Origin: Sipunculus nudus
Lineage: Eukaryota > Annelida > Sipuncula > Golfingiida > Sipunculidae
Assembly: GCA_026874595.1 (NCBI GenBank)
Contig: CM049317.1
Span: 10,576,382-10,640,381, forward strand
Reading direction: 5' to 3'
Length of the DNA stretch: 64,000 nt
Shown here: positions 25,291-36,100 of the stretch, in pieces
Layout: each line of letters starts with the position of its first letter
How positions within the stretch are numbered: position 1 is the stretch's first letter
Position numbers and translations under genes: made by a program
The notes under the pieces: generated by a model
What the model was told of the DNA's origin: nothing
Seen by the model: only the letters and a program-made list of their open reading frames with translations
Database searches by the model: none

Positions 25291-25607
25291 CCTCAATCTG
25301 AAGGGTATACTTTCATCCCTGTTCTCGCATGTATTTGTGTTATTGTTTGTTTACAACATAGCTCACGCAGTCATGAACGGAATCTCATGCTATTTCCAGG
25401 GTGTTTCGGAAATGGACTCGAAAGGATCGATTATACAGAGTTTGGTGTGGATCTTACTCATAATCTGGATTCAGGAACATCATAAATTAGGAATATTCAC
25501 AAATGTACAGTAAGTTATGTCCGAAAGAACCTGGGAATATTTGCCGAATAAGTGAATACAAACACGGTTTTGGGAGCATCCCACAACGAAGATCCTGTAC
25601 ATGGAGG
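25291..25607 (-). mobile_element. MITE-like repeat, family 1, copy C
   Basis: A reverse-oriented copy: CCTCAATCTGAAGGGTATAC and TTCATCCCTGTTC at its 3' side, then GTTTGTTTACAACATAGCTC, CATGAACGGAATCTCATG, AATATTCACAAATGTACAG, CCGAATAAGTGAAT and GGGAGCATCCCACAA, ending CATGGAGG. All are reverse complements of the family words. Confidence 0.8.
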
Positions 25608-26328
25608 AAACTTGCACTTCATATTCTCTTCACATGCCCGACTACTCAGACCTAGCGGTTGTATTTGCGCTTTATTTAGTACTCTCGTAGATAATTTAAC
25701 ATTGTCAACACAATTTAGAGAAAGGAAATAATGATCATTAACGTTTCCTATATGAAGGTAGAAAATACAGATGTAATACGTGGGTCCGTCCATAATTTAC
25801 GTAACGTCAGCTAGAAAATGACCAGACGGCATTTCAAGTGTCTTTAGTGAATAATTTATACTATGTTAATTTAATTCAAATCACTTGAGAAGCTTCCCAT
25901 TTGGTTTTTCAATTGGACAGATGTTGTGAATCTATGAGAAAATGTTAAAATTCCACCATACCCATTGTCAATAAAGTGAATTTAAAAATGACGCATTAAA
26001 TCATCCAAATTCACAGTGCTACACTCCACCACCCTTAAGTATTCAAATAAAAAATTTAGCTCAAACTGGATATCCATAACTCTGAGTGGCTTTGAAAAGG
26101 AATCTTTGAAAGGATTTATAAAAACAATATGGATGATAATGTATAATTATTTTATTTACATAATATTAATATGTTTGACATACCGGAGGAAACATTTTTT
26201 TCTTTCCTGAACCCTTTTCCTTATAAAGAATCTAATCATGCCATATCAGGGTTATCCATTGATCCCAAATGTAAAAAAGGAGCTTTCTAAAATATCCGTA
26301 TACCAGCAAAAACATGATACGTAACATA
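25608..26328. other. Non-coding stretch
   Basis: No gene or repeat recognised; AT-rich. Confidence 0.55.
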
Positions 26329-26756
26329 CTGTGGTTGGCTTCATATTCGCGATGCTGAAATTTCGCGATTTCACCATTTTGAATGATTCGCGAGGGTTTC
26401 ATTTTCGCGATCTCTCCAGAACCTATATAAAAACTTTAGTAAAGCAATACCTGTTAGTATTATAAAATGAGAATAAGTCATGAGTTTGTGATATTCTACT
26501 CATATAACGATGGTCCCGTACACGCAGCACAGGTATAGTTTAGTTCAAATTTAAGGGAACGTTTTCCCTATACCTGCATGTAATTTATTATAAAAGTTCT
26601 CACTGTCTAACCTATTCACATACAAGTATTGGTTTTACTAAATAAGGAGGACATACTCAATTGGCCAATTATTCCAGAGGGTTTCATTTTCGCGATTATT
26701 TCCCATTCGCGAATATCGCGAAATTTAAACCCTCGCGAACAAAAAGGCAACCACAG
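26329..26756. mobile_element. MITE with CTGTGGTTG inverted ends and TA target site
   Basis: The left end CTGTGGTTGGCTT and right end AAGGCAACCACAG are inverted repeats. TA flanks both sides (26327-26328 and 26757-26758), as for Tc1/mariner elements. Just inside the right end, TTTCGCGATTATTTCC and TTCGCGAATATCGCGAAATT recur in mirror image at the left. No transposase frame is present, so it is non-autonomous. A diverged relative lies at 13834-14099. Confidence 0.8.
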
Positions 26757-27239
26757 TACTTACCTTTATTACAGAGGCGTATCTTTTCACTTGCACGCTG
26801 AAACAACCACACCATGGACGGACCCGAGCGCTTCCTGCCCTCCATGTACATCCGCGCTGACTGACAGAAAACTGCGTATTGATCAGAACAGTTTATGGAT
26901 ACACAAGGATATCTCAGTTATACCACGGGCCAAGTGACAGGTTTTCAAGGCGAGGTAAATGAAAGCGCTACGGGGACACTCTTAACAGCGGCAACTAGCG
27001 TCTGTTTGATGACAAATGTGTATTTCGCTATCTTTTTTTTCCTGCCATACAAATCATATCGATTAACCGTACACAATAATTTCTCATTTATCTCAAGAGT
27101 GATTGACACATTTGCTCTCTACTGCATTTACAGGGCGCCCCCGATTTAAGACTGTGTGTGTATTGAGCGAGCGATAAAAAAAGCCTTCTTAAGTCCATCA
27201 AAGTAACTCGCAATATGTGCTATTATATATATATAATCG
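26757..27239. other. Non-coding stretch
   Basis: No gene supported. Two overlapping short frames (102 and 84 codons, starting inside the MITE or just after it) have no recognisable domain. Confidence 0.5.
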
Positions 27240-27626
27240 TTTCGGGAATGGGCCAATGAAAAATCGTTTTTTTTTGTGTGTGTGAATGTGGATCCTGCAC
27301 AGGATTCAGGAAGTACACAACATAACTCAACCAATCATGGACGATATCCCATGGAATTTTCAGGGCACCTTTGAAATTTGCCAGAAGATTCGTTAAGATT
27401 TGTCGCTGGTCTGGCTCATGATTCGGAAGAAGCAAAGACTTCATGGAATATTCACAAATCTGCAATCACATATGCCCTATTGAATATGGGAATATAGGCC
27501 GAATAAGTGAATGCAAACACTTGTTGGGGAACATATGCACCAATGAACCAGGGAATTTTGGCCAATTAATGATTGAAAATATGGGTTGTGGAGTACCCGA
27601 CATCAAAGGCCTCCCGCATGGCGGAG
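27240..27626 (-). mobile_element. MITE-like repeat, family 1, copy D
   Basis: A minus-strand copy: GTGTGTGTGAATGTGGATCC at its tail, AACTCAACCAATCATGGACG, GGAATTTTCAGGGCA, GGAATATTCACAAAT, GGCCGAATAAGTGAATGCAA, ending near CATGGCGGAG. The head end contains an internal duplication (a second GGCCAATTAATGATTG-type segment near 27560). More diverged than copies C and E. Confidence 0.65.
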
Positions 27627-28431
27627 CCCTCTATTCCTGAGAATGCATATTTCTAGTAACACATAAAATGATTATTAATTCCCAATTTCATCCTCATATC
27701 AACTCACCAAAGTTATTAACTGTGGAAAATATTCTGAGTTACAGACTGACTGTCGAAATAAATTGTCTCCTCGATACGACGGTACAACATGTAAACTTAA
27801 GTCCGTTCCAGCACCCCTGTCCACCTGGTTTTTTTTCGCGATTTTTTTTTACGAAACTAAGAACACCAAAATTGTTTTACCTTAGGACAGAAAGAGGAAA
27901 AGGCGTTATTAACTATTATGGAAATAATAGCCAACCTTATTTCATTTTCCTCTAAACAATGTAAAACAATTTTATGAGTACCTAGTCTATTCTGTAGCGA
28001 CATCCTGCCACTATGCTGTGAAATGGACATATCAGGGAAAAGTGATGACGTCATAATAGACGTGGCGTTCTAAAGAGGCACAAACATTCACGGGACCAAT
28101 AATCAAGAGCTGCCGACCCTTGTTTGCTCCGCGTGCACGCCCTTTACCGTTACGTCACATTACTTTATGTCCATATCCAAGGAGGATAATCAATGGCCAC
28201 TTATTAGGGACGCCATGAACCACGGATATATATGAGACATGTCAACAAGGCCGTGAAGTAAATAGTATTTATATCGTGAGGAGGTTAGGTACCAAAATTT
28301 ACGCTTTTGCCTCTTTATGCCATTGGTGCATATTTTGTTTGGCAAGTTTGTCTTATGCAGAGAAGATGGCAAAAAATAAGGTGGACAGGGTTGCGGAACG
28401 GACTATGAAATCTGCATTCCAAGGAATGCAT
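27627..28431. other. Non-coding stretch
   Basis: No gene supported; no strong repeat seen. Confidence 0.5.
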
Positions 28432-28678
28432 GCCTCCGCTATTTAGGCATTCACTTATTCGGCCCGAATTCCCAGGTTCATTCGTTCATAAGTGACTGAA
28501 CATTTGTGAATATTTTTCATGATGTTTCTGAACCAGGACCAATTTTCCGGATGCACACCAAAATCAATGAAAACTGCCCTGAAAATTTCATGAGATTCCG
28601 TCCATGGTTGCGTGAGTTATTTTGTTAAAATATACACAAACACACGAACGGGAACGAAAGCATACCCTCCTGGCGGAG
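28432..28678 (+). mobile_element. MITE-like repeat, family 1, copy E
   Basis: The best-preserved ends of the family: GCCTCCGC at left and CCCTCCTGGCGGAG at right. Interior words CACTTATTCGGCCCGAATTC, ATTTGTGAATATTTTTCATG, CTGAAAATTTCATGAGATTC and CAAACACACGAACGGGAACG occur in order. No coding capacity. Confidence 0.8.
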
Positions 28679-28810
28679 AAAAATATGTCGTGAACCATGA
28701 TTACCGCATCGTACCGTTCCGACCGATATGTCATACTCGGACCAAGCCCACGTAGTAACATGATTCAACTGGTCAAAATATAGTTAAGATGTACAACACA
28801 GGTTTAATTC

Positions 28811-28925
28811 CGGGAGGTTGTGGGTACAGATCACAGTCGAGTATCAATGAGATTTTGACGGTGTCGCCGATCCCAAACTCAAGGGGAGCGCTATGCAGGC
28901 TTAATGGGAAGGCTGTGTCCTACGC
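28811..28925 (+). mobile_element. tRNA-SINE fragment (shared core)
   Basis: GTGGGTACAGATCACAG resembles a decayed A-box region. CAATGAGATTTTGACGGT and the core GCAGGCTTAATGGGAAGGC (28895-28913) match the SINE copies at 48.4-48.8 kb and 50.9-51.1 kb. The B-box part is missing or decayed. Confidence 0.6.
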
Positions 28926-29781
28926 TCTTTACACAGCGCTTTAACTATAGGCCTACTGCCTATATGGTAAGCGCTGTTTGATATGACCTTGTATCCTGAA
29001 TTGCAACACCAGAGGGGAGCACTGTATTTTTTTCCAATCAGATGAGACCTTGTGCTGGAGGACACGGCCAAGCGAGGAATACACGGAGCCAATCATGTTC
29101 ATTTCGTTTTGAGTGACAGCTCATCGTCCCGGTAATGGTCTGAACAGGCCACAGACTCGGAGAGAATTGCCGCAGACGTGGTTTGCTTAGGCCCTGGGCA
29201 CGTTGGATGCCCAGCTGGTGAGCTGTATTTCAAACGAAACGTAGCAACAAAGGCTGCGTGCTGACCTTGCTGGCTGGTTTCAGTTCTGCAGACGCCAGAT
29301 ACATGGCTACGCTAACACAGTCATACTGTCAGAATTGAATCGGTCGATGATGCGAGAATGCAGAGGGAGCAATTAAAAAATTTGACCGTTAACTGTCTTC
29401 AAACGGTGCTTGAAGCGCGGCTTTTGGCGGAACCAGGATGCCTGTCGAGTGTTTGTTTATTGGCATCTGGTTGGCTGCTTGTCACATCATACGCACGTGT
29501 ATTTCAGCGGACAACGAACCGCCATCTGGTGTCTAAATATGTCATAAACGGTCAAAGCTGGCAGCGTGAAAATCAGTTGCTTCTTTAGAAGCGTACGATT
29601 TCCGCTGCCTCGGGAGCGTAGCTGTGTCCCAAAGCAGTGTATCACTCACGATGCGTCTTTTTTTTTGGGGGGGGGGGGGGGTGTTCTTGGAAATATGGCA
29701 TTGCAATGGGAATGATTATACACCCCGGACCTGCATGTAGTGTTGACACCGGGTCTTTGTAAAACCAGGATATAAATAGTT
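28926..29781. other. Non-coding stretch with a poly-G tract
   Basis: 29100-29630 has more balanced composition than its flanks but no recognisable exon; its 76-codon frame (29358-29588) shows no domain. CCGCCATCTGGTGTC at 29519-29533 is a CTCF-like word. A T9-G14 run lies at about 29657-29681. Confidence 0.5.
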
Positions 29782-29998
29782 TAGGAAGTGGCTAAACAGC
29801 CGGCAGGGTGCGGGCAGTTTAGTCCACAGGCTAAACAGCCGGCAAGAAAAATTGACCTTGTCGGCAGTCTAGCCCACATGCAAATGAATTCAGAGTTTCA
29901 GTGTGATACTCAATACTTTCCATTATTAGTTTGACAATGTGCTGACAATATAGTGCTGACTTAACAAATTAAATATTTTGCTGGTCTATATGTAATAT
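29782..29998. mobile_element. Left part of an interrupted inverted-repeat element
   Basis: Starts TAGGAAGTGGCTAAACAGCC, followed by GGCA. This 24-bp end recurs inverted at 40395-40418 with one difference. ATAGTT directly flanks both outer ends (29776-29781 and 40419-40424), which looks like a target duplication. The subterminal DNA forms two hairpins: 29788-29805 with 29809-29827, and 29831-29846 with 29857-29872, both built from variants of CTAAACAGCCGGCA. The gypsy retrotransposon has landed after 29998. With the right part, the element would be about 700 bp and has no coding frame. Confidence 0.8.
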
Positions 29999-30409
29999 TG
30001 TGACGTTTTCGATGCAGGCAAGCTGGGTACTAGCGGGTGCTTACTGAGTTCATTGAGTGGGGAGCGTGGCTGAGATAAGCGAGTAGGTCAAACCATGTAC
30101 AGGGCAGGGTGAGCAACACCTTGGACACGGTTATATGTGCATCTTCCGTGCTCGCTGTTACGCCATACAGGCAAAAGGCTTAATTGGTCATCATCTTTCT
30201 TTTATTATGTTTTTTTTATGTTAATATAATACAGGTTTTCTCTCAATACGGGCTATTGCTGTGGTGATTTCAACCCGACACCCCTGTTTCCATAAATGGA
30301 CTATCCTGTCTCGGCAGTTGTGACCTGCTGTCGTGTTTTGTCTGACAAGCGACCGTTTATCGTGCTATGGTCAGTTTCTGTGAAAATAAATGGTTCATCT
30401 TTCACCTAT

Positions 30410-30416
30410 TATAAAT
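30410..30416 (+). promoter_or_regulatory. Candidate TATA box in 5' LTR
   Basis: TATAAAT about 410 bp into the LTR and 540 bp upstream of the poly(A) signal, so a start just downstream would give an R region of reasonable length. Other AT-rich words in the LTR (for example near 30492) could serve instead. Not provable from sequence alone. Confidence 0.4.
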
Positions 30417-30953
30417 TAAGCTAGTAACATTAGTATTAATTTCTTGTAAGAATCGTATTTTGGATTACGTAAAAGTTAAAGATAAATAGCTTTTTATATG
30501 CATGGAAACCGGGACTATATGCCGACGCATGATTAACAGAAAAGTAACCGGGTTGTCGCGCATTGATACAGGGAGGGTTTTATAATGTAATAACAGGTAA
30601 ATCTGACCAAATTACCCTACGTGGATTAATATGAAAAATGCTAGACATGTGTTGAGAAATTGCGCAGTTTTTAACAAACTAGGGAGAGGTGCGCGCAACA
30701 CAGAAGGAACTGGACGTAATTTTAATTGATGTTTAGAAGTTAGGACACAGTTAACGCGGTAAGAATACATTTCTTCACTAGTAACTGGCTCTCCGTGACG
30801 GAGTTGGCTAGTTTACAAGGCTGTTTTACGTAGATTTAGGGGGTCATTAATTGGTAAACCTGTTATTGTAGGATACAGCTTAGGCAGGACTGTTGTATAA
30901 TGACACAGCTGCTCTGACCATCACCATTACATGTTTGATTGCTGTGTAAATTC

Positions 30954-30959
30954 AATAAA
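30954..30959 (+). terminator. Poly(A) signal in the LTR
   Basis: AATAAA followed within about 15-40 nt by a T/GT-rich stretch (TTTGTATTTGTAGTTTCGTC). The copy in the 3' LTR, at 39665-39670, would end the element's transcripts. An earlier AATAAA at 30385-30390 lies upstream of the likely start and would be bypassed. Confidence 0.6.
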
Positions 30960-31228
30960 CCCAATAATTTAAATTTGTATTTGTAGTTTCGTCTTTTATT
31001 ATACTTTGAGGCCCCTGCTTAACTCCCCTTCCCCTGAATTCTTCATTCTGTACATAGTAGCCCCAATCCAGAGATCGTTCCGCCTGGTGGGCTGATATAT
31101 GGCTAGTGGCGACCAAACCACCCATCGACCTAATCACAACGAGAAGACACGCCTTAACGCCACTTGTCCAGTTAACCCACCTCGGTTGTCACACTAGCCC
31201 TGGCCGGAGCTAGGGTCGCTACAGTTTT

Positions 31229-31247
31229 TGGTGCCGTGACCAGGATT
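31229..31247 (+). promoter_or_regulatory. Primer binding site (tRNA-His type)
   Basis: TGGTGCCGTGACCAGGATT begins 5 nt after the LTR. It reads as the complement of a tRNA 3' end with CCA. TGGTGCCGTGAC is what a tRNA-His with a GCCGTGA acceptor stem would require, and the remaining 7 nt agree with the invertebrate tRNA-His T-arm as I remember it. Comparison with this species' tRNA-His genes would settle it. Confidence 0.75.
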
Positions 31248-31280
31248 GGGGTTTGAATTTAAAATAATTGTAGAGGTCTG

Positions 31281-33122
31281 ATGGAGTCATTTAGTAATTT
31301 GTTTGGAACACTTAGGCGGGGTTTAGTCTCTATGCTTCCTAGTGCTTTATCCACCCCTAGGATTGATAGAAATGAAGGCATTTCTCCCCGAAATGTTCAA
31401 CCTACCTCATCCCCACCATCGACAGATAGTGACGAAAACGAGTCTGATTTAGAGGATTCGTATAGAGAGGCGCTGCCAGGAGATACAGGTGACTTCATGT
31501 CAGACCGGCAAATAGGTGAACGCAGCGTGAGATGGGAGGGCCCACACAGCGATGGGGGACAATACGAGGCAAAGCCGGACAGTTCATTCGGATTAATGCC
31601 CGACAGCGCTGCTGCATCCAGAGACGGAGGTATTTTCTCCAGTCCGGATCCCAGTTATGCAACACCGCCAAGTCGTTCAGAGATCGCCTGTGACCAGGCA
31701 CGAGCAATATGTGCTGATTCTGGGGAAGAGTTATTTTCTCCGTATCGGAGACAGTATGAGCAGCGACCCCAAAGTCCTTTTCCGCCTGCTCCTCGGGGAT
31801 TTCATAGAGGTATGCAGAGTCATTTGACGGATGACTATCAGACTCCTTCAAGGAGACACCAGTCTGTACACAGATATTGGCCATCCGACCAGCAGCCTCT
31901 CCGTTCGGATGTGTCCTGGAGCAGAGGTGACGAGGAGACAAGTTTTTTTCCTTCCGGTCCTCGTCCGGCATATGTTTCTACGCCATATCCACAGGAAGCA
32001 GATATTCGGATGACCGGGAGAGATCAAAGGCCCGTCTTCGGGCATACAAGGTCTAACGAAAACAGGCAACGTGGTCGGAAGACTAGCAGGAGGGAAGTGC
32101 CACCGCCATCTTACCAGGGACCTCAGATGAGTTCAGCTGCATATGGCGGGCCGCCCCCGCAGATGGACCCACGTGCCAGCAGAAAAGAGAAACAGCCCGA
32201 CCTCTTTGATGATACAGTATGGGAATGGGAGGACTACTTATCGCATTTCCTTTCAGTGGCTATGTGGAATGGCTGGTCAGAAAGAGAGAAAGCCCAACAA
32301 CTAGCCATGAGCCTTCGGGGTAAGGCACAAACAGTCCTGGGAGGGCTGACCGAACAGGAACTCGGAAGTTTCGAGGCATTGAAGGCGGTCCTGACACGTC
32401 GCTACTGTCCGACCCAGCGGCGACCTTCTTACAGAAACGATTTCCGCTATCGGAAACGTCGGAGAGATGAGAGCCCTTCAACATTTGCATCAGCTTTACG
32501 CCGGTTGGCTAGTAAAGCTCATCCTCAATTATCTGAGGTGAACAGGGATGCTTTATGTGTTGACCAGTTCATCTTTGGGTTGGGTGGACCAGATGTTACC
32601 AAACATGTCCAGTTTGGGCACCCAGAAGATCTAGATGCAGCTGTCGACTTGGCAGTCGAGTTTGAGTCGCTTTCGGCAGTCGGAGGTATCCGCAAACCCT
32701 CGGGGCTTATTTCGCCGGTGGTGCATTGTAATACATCTTCCCCGGACACTGTAACGATACCGCAGACAGGACAGATGGATTTGGTTCAGTTGGTTAGGGA
32801 AAACACTGAAATGCTCAGAAAACTACTGACAGCAGAGACACGGTCAAAACAGGGCCAGCTAAATGAGGGCCAGAGCGTGGTGAATCAAGGTATTCAAGAC
32901 ACTAGTTTACAAGGACAAGCTTCAAGGAGCAGGAGACGTCAGCGAGATGCCGGATGTTTCATATGTTCGGATAAGACGCACTTTGCCCGTCAATGCCCTT
33001 TGAACCAAAGAAATCAGCCAGGCCAAACCTATGCGGTGCAGCATGAGAGAGCAGAGGTGCTTTACGAAGAAGCGTTAAACCAGGAAGGCTTGCGTTTGCG
33101 GCCAGAAACACAAGCCAATTGA
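31281..33122 (+). CDS. gag: Gag polyprotein (613 aa)
   Basis: The structural protein that packages the element's RNA into a cytoplasmic particle. The ATG is the first in the leader after the primer site, with G at +4. The N-terminal half (1-300) is Ser/Pro/Arg/Gln-rich and low in complexity. A retrotransposon gag core follows at about 307-460 (WEWEDYLSHFLSVAMWNGW near its start, then LRGKAQTVL, FASALRRLA and QFIFGL), typical of capsid-like Ty3/gypsy Gag. A CCHC zinc knuckle occupies 559-572 (C559, C562, H567, C572), the usual nucleocapsid RNA-binding signature. The frame ends at TGA 33120-33122, overlapping the pol frame by 76 bp in the -1 direction. It is long for a Ty3/gypsy Gag because of the extended N-terminal region. 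The frame is intact. Confidence 0.95.
   Translation: MESFSNLFGTLRRGLVSMLPSALSTPRIDRNEGISPRNVQPTSSPPSTDSDENESDLEDSYREALPGDTGDFMSDRQIGERSVRWEGPHSDGGQYEAKPDSSFGLMPDSAAASRDGGIFSSPDPSYATPPSRSEIACDQARAICADSGEELFSPYRRQYEQRPQSPFPPAPRGFHRGMQSHLTDDYQTPSRRHQSVHRYWPSDQQPLRSDVSWSRGDEETSFFPSGPRPAYVSTPYPQEADIRMTGRDQRPVFGHTRSNENRQRGRKTSRREVPPPSYQGPQMSSAAYGGPPPQMDPRASRKEKQPDLFDDTVWEWEDYLSHFLSVAMWNGWSEREKAQQLAMSLRGKAQTVLGGLTEQELGSFEALKAVLTRRYCPTQRRPSYRNDFRYRKRRRDESPSTFASALRRLASKAHPQLSEVNRDALCVDQFIFGLGGPDVTKHVQFGHPEDLDAAVDLAVEFESLSAVGGIRKPSGLISPVVHCNTSSPDTVTIPQTGQMDLVQLVRENTEMLRKLLTAETRSKQGQLNEGQSVVNQGIQDTSLQGQASRSRRRQRDAGCFICSDKTHFARQCPLNQRNQPGQTYAVQHERAEVLYEEALNQEGLRLRPETQAN
33074..33080 (+). promoter_or_regulatory. 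Candidate -1 frameshift site GTTAAAC
   Basis: In the gag frame this reads G TTA AAC, of the X XXY YYZ kind. It lies within the 76-bp window (33047-33122) where both gag and pol frames are open. GUUAAAC is, as I recall, the slip sequence used by an arterivirus. A 6-bp perfect stem GGCTTG/CAAGCC (33087-33092 with 33111-33116) starts 6 nt downstream, the usual spacing. GTTTG in the loop (33094-33098) can also pair with CAAAC at 33124-33128, hinting at a pseudoknot. The sequence elements are seen; frameshifting is inferred. Confidence 0.65.
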
Positions 33123-36100
33123 ACAAACCATCAGAAATTAGGCCACCTGTCCAACTCAATGGAAGTAACAAAGGTTGTTTTTATTTACCAGTCCGTATCG
33201 GACATCTGTTCTTGAAAATGCTGGTTGATACTGGATCACCCCATAGCTTGCTCAATGGGAATGTCTTTGAACAGTTGTGCAGCTGGTCTGGCGGCCATAC
33301 TCTTCGGCCAGCAAAAACCCGGTTGTGCACAGCTACGGGGATGGATATGCAGATATATGGCGAGGACGAGTTCGAACTACACGTTGAAGGTGGAATCTAC
33401 AAGTGGAATCTAGTGGTGGCTGATCTGTGTGAAATGGACGGCATCCTAGGGATAGACTTTCTAGAAGGCACTAGAGCGGTTATTGATGTTGTGGCAGGGC
33501 GCCTAAAGATGTCTACTCATGAGGCGTCTTTGCTCCGATACACCTCGGATGGTCATGTTGCAGTTTGTGTTAAGGAAGAAGTGGTCATTCCTCCGAGTTC
33601 GGAGCTTATTATCACGGGATATTTAGCCAGTTCCGAGTTTCACAGTAGCGCTACAACAGGGAACAAAATGATAGAACCTAAACGTTTTTCAGAGGATACA
33701 GGTATAGCCATAGCAAGGGCATTGGTAGACGTGGCAAAAGAGGTTCCGATAAGAGTGATGAATCTCAATAGTGAAGCGGTTACCTTAAAACGGGGAACAG
33801 AGGTAGCCAGCGCTCAAACAGTGGAGGCCATCGAAGGGCCCACAACTACCAAGGTATGTATCACTGATGCCAGGAAAAATGACAAAAGGGAATCTACGGC
33901 TTGTCTACCAGAACATCTGCAGAGCCTTTTAGAAAATGCGTCAGATAAACTTTCTGCTATGGAGCGCACCCAACTGATGCAATTGCTTTGTCAGTATTCA
34001 GATGTTTTTGCTGTACCCGGAGGAATGCTAGGGAGGACGGATCTGATAAAGCATAAGATAGACACAGGGGATACAAGACCCATCAGGTTGCCTCCGCGAC
34101 GGATGGCTCCAGCTCAGCGCAATATAGCGAATGAGGAAATAGATAAAATGCTAAGCCAGGGCGTGATACAGGAAAGTGACAGTCCTTGGGCTGCACCGAT
34201 TGTTCTGGTGAAAAAGAAGGACGGAACCACCAGGTTCTGCGTCGATTACAGGAAGCTTAATCACGTAACCCGGAAGGATGCCTTCCCAATACCGAGGATT
34301 GATGACACGCTAGACACCCTAAGTGGAGCAAAGTGGTTCTGCACGATGGATATGGCATCAGGTTACTGGCAAATTCAGATGGAAGAAGCAGATAGGTGTA
34401 AAACAGCCTTTGCCTCCCACCGAGGGCTTTATGAGTTTAAAGTGATGCCGTTTGGTCTTTGTTGTGCACCTGGAACGTTCTCGCGCCTGATGGAGCTAGT
34501 GCTCAGAGGACTACAGTGGGACCGCTGTCTGGTATATTTAGATGACATAATCGTTTTTGGACGTACGTTTGATCAAACATTGGAAAATTTGGAGAAAGTG
34601 TTTTCTCGGTTGCGGGCTGCGGGGCTCAAGTTGAAACCCAAAAAGTGTCATCTATTCAGAGAAGAAGTCGATTATTTGGGCCATGTTGTGTCCGCTAACG
34701 GTATTCGTTGCGACCCAAGTAAGGTGGCTGAAGTCCAGAACTGGGATGTCCCACAGAATTTGACAGAACTACGAAGTTTCATGGGCCTTGCTTCATACTA
34801 CCGCAAGTTTATCAAAGGGTTCTCTTCAATCGCCGCCCCATTGCATGATCTTCAGAGGAAAAACAGGGCCTTTCAGTGGTCAGACAAGTGCCAGGCGGCT
34901 TTTGACATTCTCAAGGGAAAATTAACCAGTGCACCGATACTAGCATACCCCTGCGACGGTGGTAATTTTATACTGGACACTGACTCATCTGCAGTAGGAA
35001 TAGGCGCTGTCCTATCACAAATTCAGAACGGGGAGGAGAAAGTCATTGCTTACGCAAGCCTGTCTTTGAATAAGACTCAAAGACGGTATTGCACAACATA
35101 CCGAGAGTTATTGGCTGCTGTCACCTTTATAAAGTACTTCAGAACCTATCTAGGCACCAGTAAATTCATACTGAGGACGGACCATGCCTCACTGAAGTGG
35201 CTGTTGAATTTTAGGGATGCAGAAAACATGTTGGCTAGATGGCTGTCAGTTCTTACCACTTACGACTTTGAGATAATACACCGACCCGGCGCCCGGCATG
35301 GTAATGCCGATGCCTTATCGAGGAAGCCGAGAAAGTGTAAACGTGGGGACTGCCCCGACTGCGCAGCAACAACGAGTAAGCTTAAATGTGCTCCAGTTCG
35401 AAGGGGAACGTCCCGAAGGAACAGACAACAAGGGCCTCCTGCTAACGAACCACCAGTGAACCAGGAGACGGAATCTGATAGTTCTGGTGATGAGGTGGAG
35501 GTACTCAGTCAGTGGATCGGTCAATATACTAAAAAAGAGCTGCGTGAACGACAAGGAGAAGATGGCGGCATCAAGAAGATAGTGGAGTTAAAAACAAACA
35601 GTGAGGAAAGGCCTGCCTGGACTAGAATTGCAGCTGAGGGTACAGAGTTTAAAGCATTGTGGGCACAATGGCAGAATCTGGTGATAGAGGATGGGATCCT
35701 ATACAGGAAATGGGAAACCGAAGGCACCAGTACTCAAACCCTTAAGCAGCTAGTGTTACCAGATAGGCTTAGACATGAGGTCTTCAATGAACTTCACTGT
35801 AAAAGGATAGCCGGGCATCTAGGTGTCACCAAGACGTTCTTTCAAGTAAAAAGACGGTTCTATTGGCCTAGATTTAAAGCCGACATTTATCGATGGTGTA
35901 GACAGTGCACTGTATGCCAGCAGAGGAAACCTGGTGCAGGCCCAGGTAGAGCAAAGCTCCAGCAACAGCCAGTAGGGATGCCACTAGAAAGGATTGCAGT
36001 TGATATAATGGGACCTCTACCAATTACTGATAAAGGAAATGAATACATAATGGTCCTCAGTGACTACTTTACCAAATATGCTGAAGCTTACGCTATACCT

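Larger units (their letters stand above)
29999..31223 (+). repeat. 5' LTR
   Basis: A 1225-bp LTR with TGT...ACA ends, starting TGTGACGTTTTCGATGCAGG. It is identical by eye to the 3' LTR at an offset of 8711 bp. U3 should run from the start to about 30440 and R to about 30975, inferred from the TATA-like word and the poly(A) signal below. The minus-strand 61-codon frame found in both LTRs has no support as a gene. Confidence 0.97.

Noticed and set aside
30952-31137. 61-codon minus-strand frame present in both LTRs (also 39663-39848)
   Set aside because: It is duplicated only because the LTRs are. There is no domain, and it runs antisense through the R/U5 region.
31495-31971. 158-codon minus-strand frame inside gag
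   Set aside because: Antisense shadow of the intact gag frame.
33119-33121. TTG as the start codon of pol
   Set aside because: A TTG start is not credible for a eukaryotic element when the pol frame is open upstream to 33047, overlaps gag at -1 and contains an in-phase slip site.
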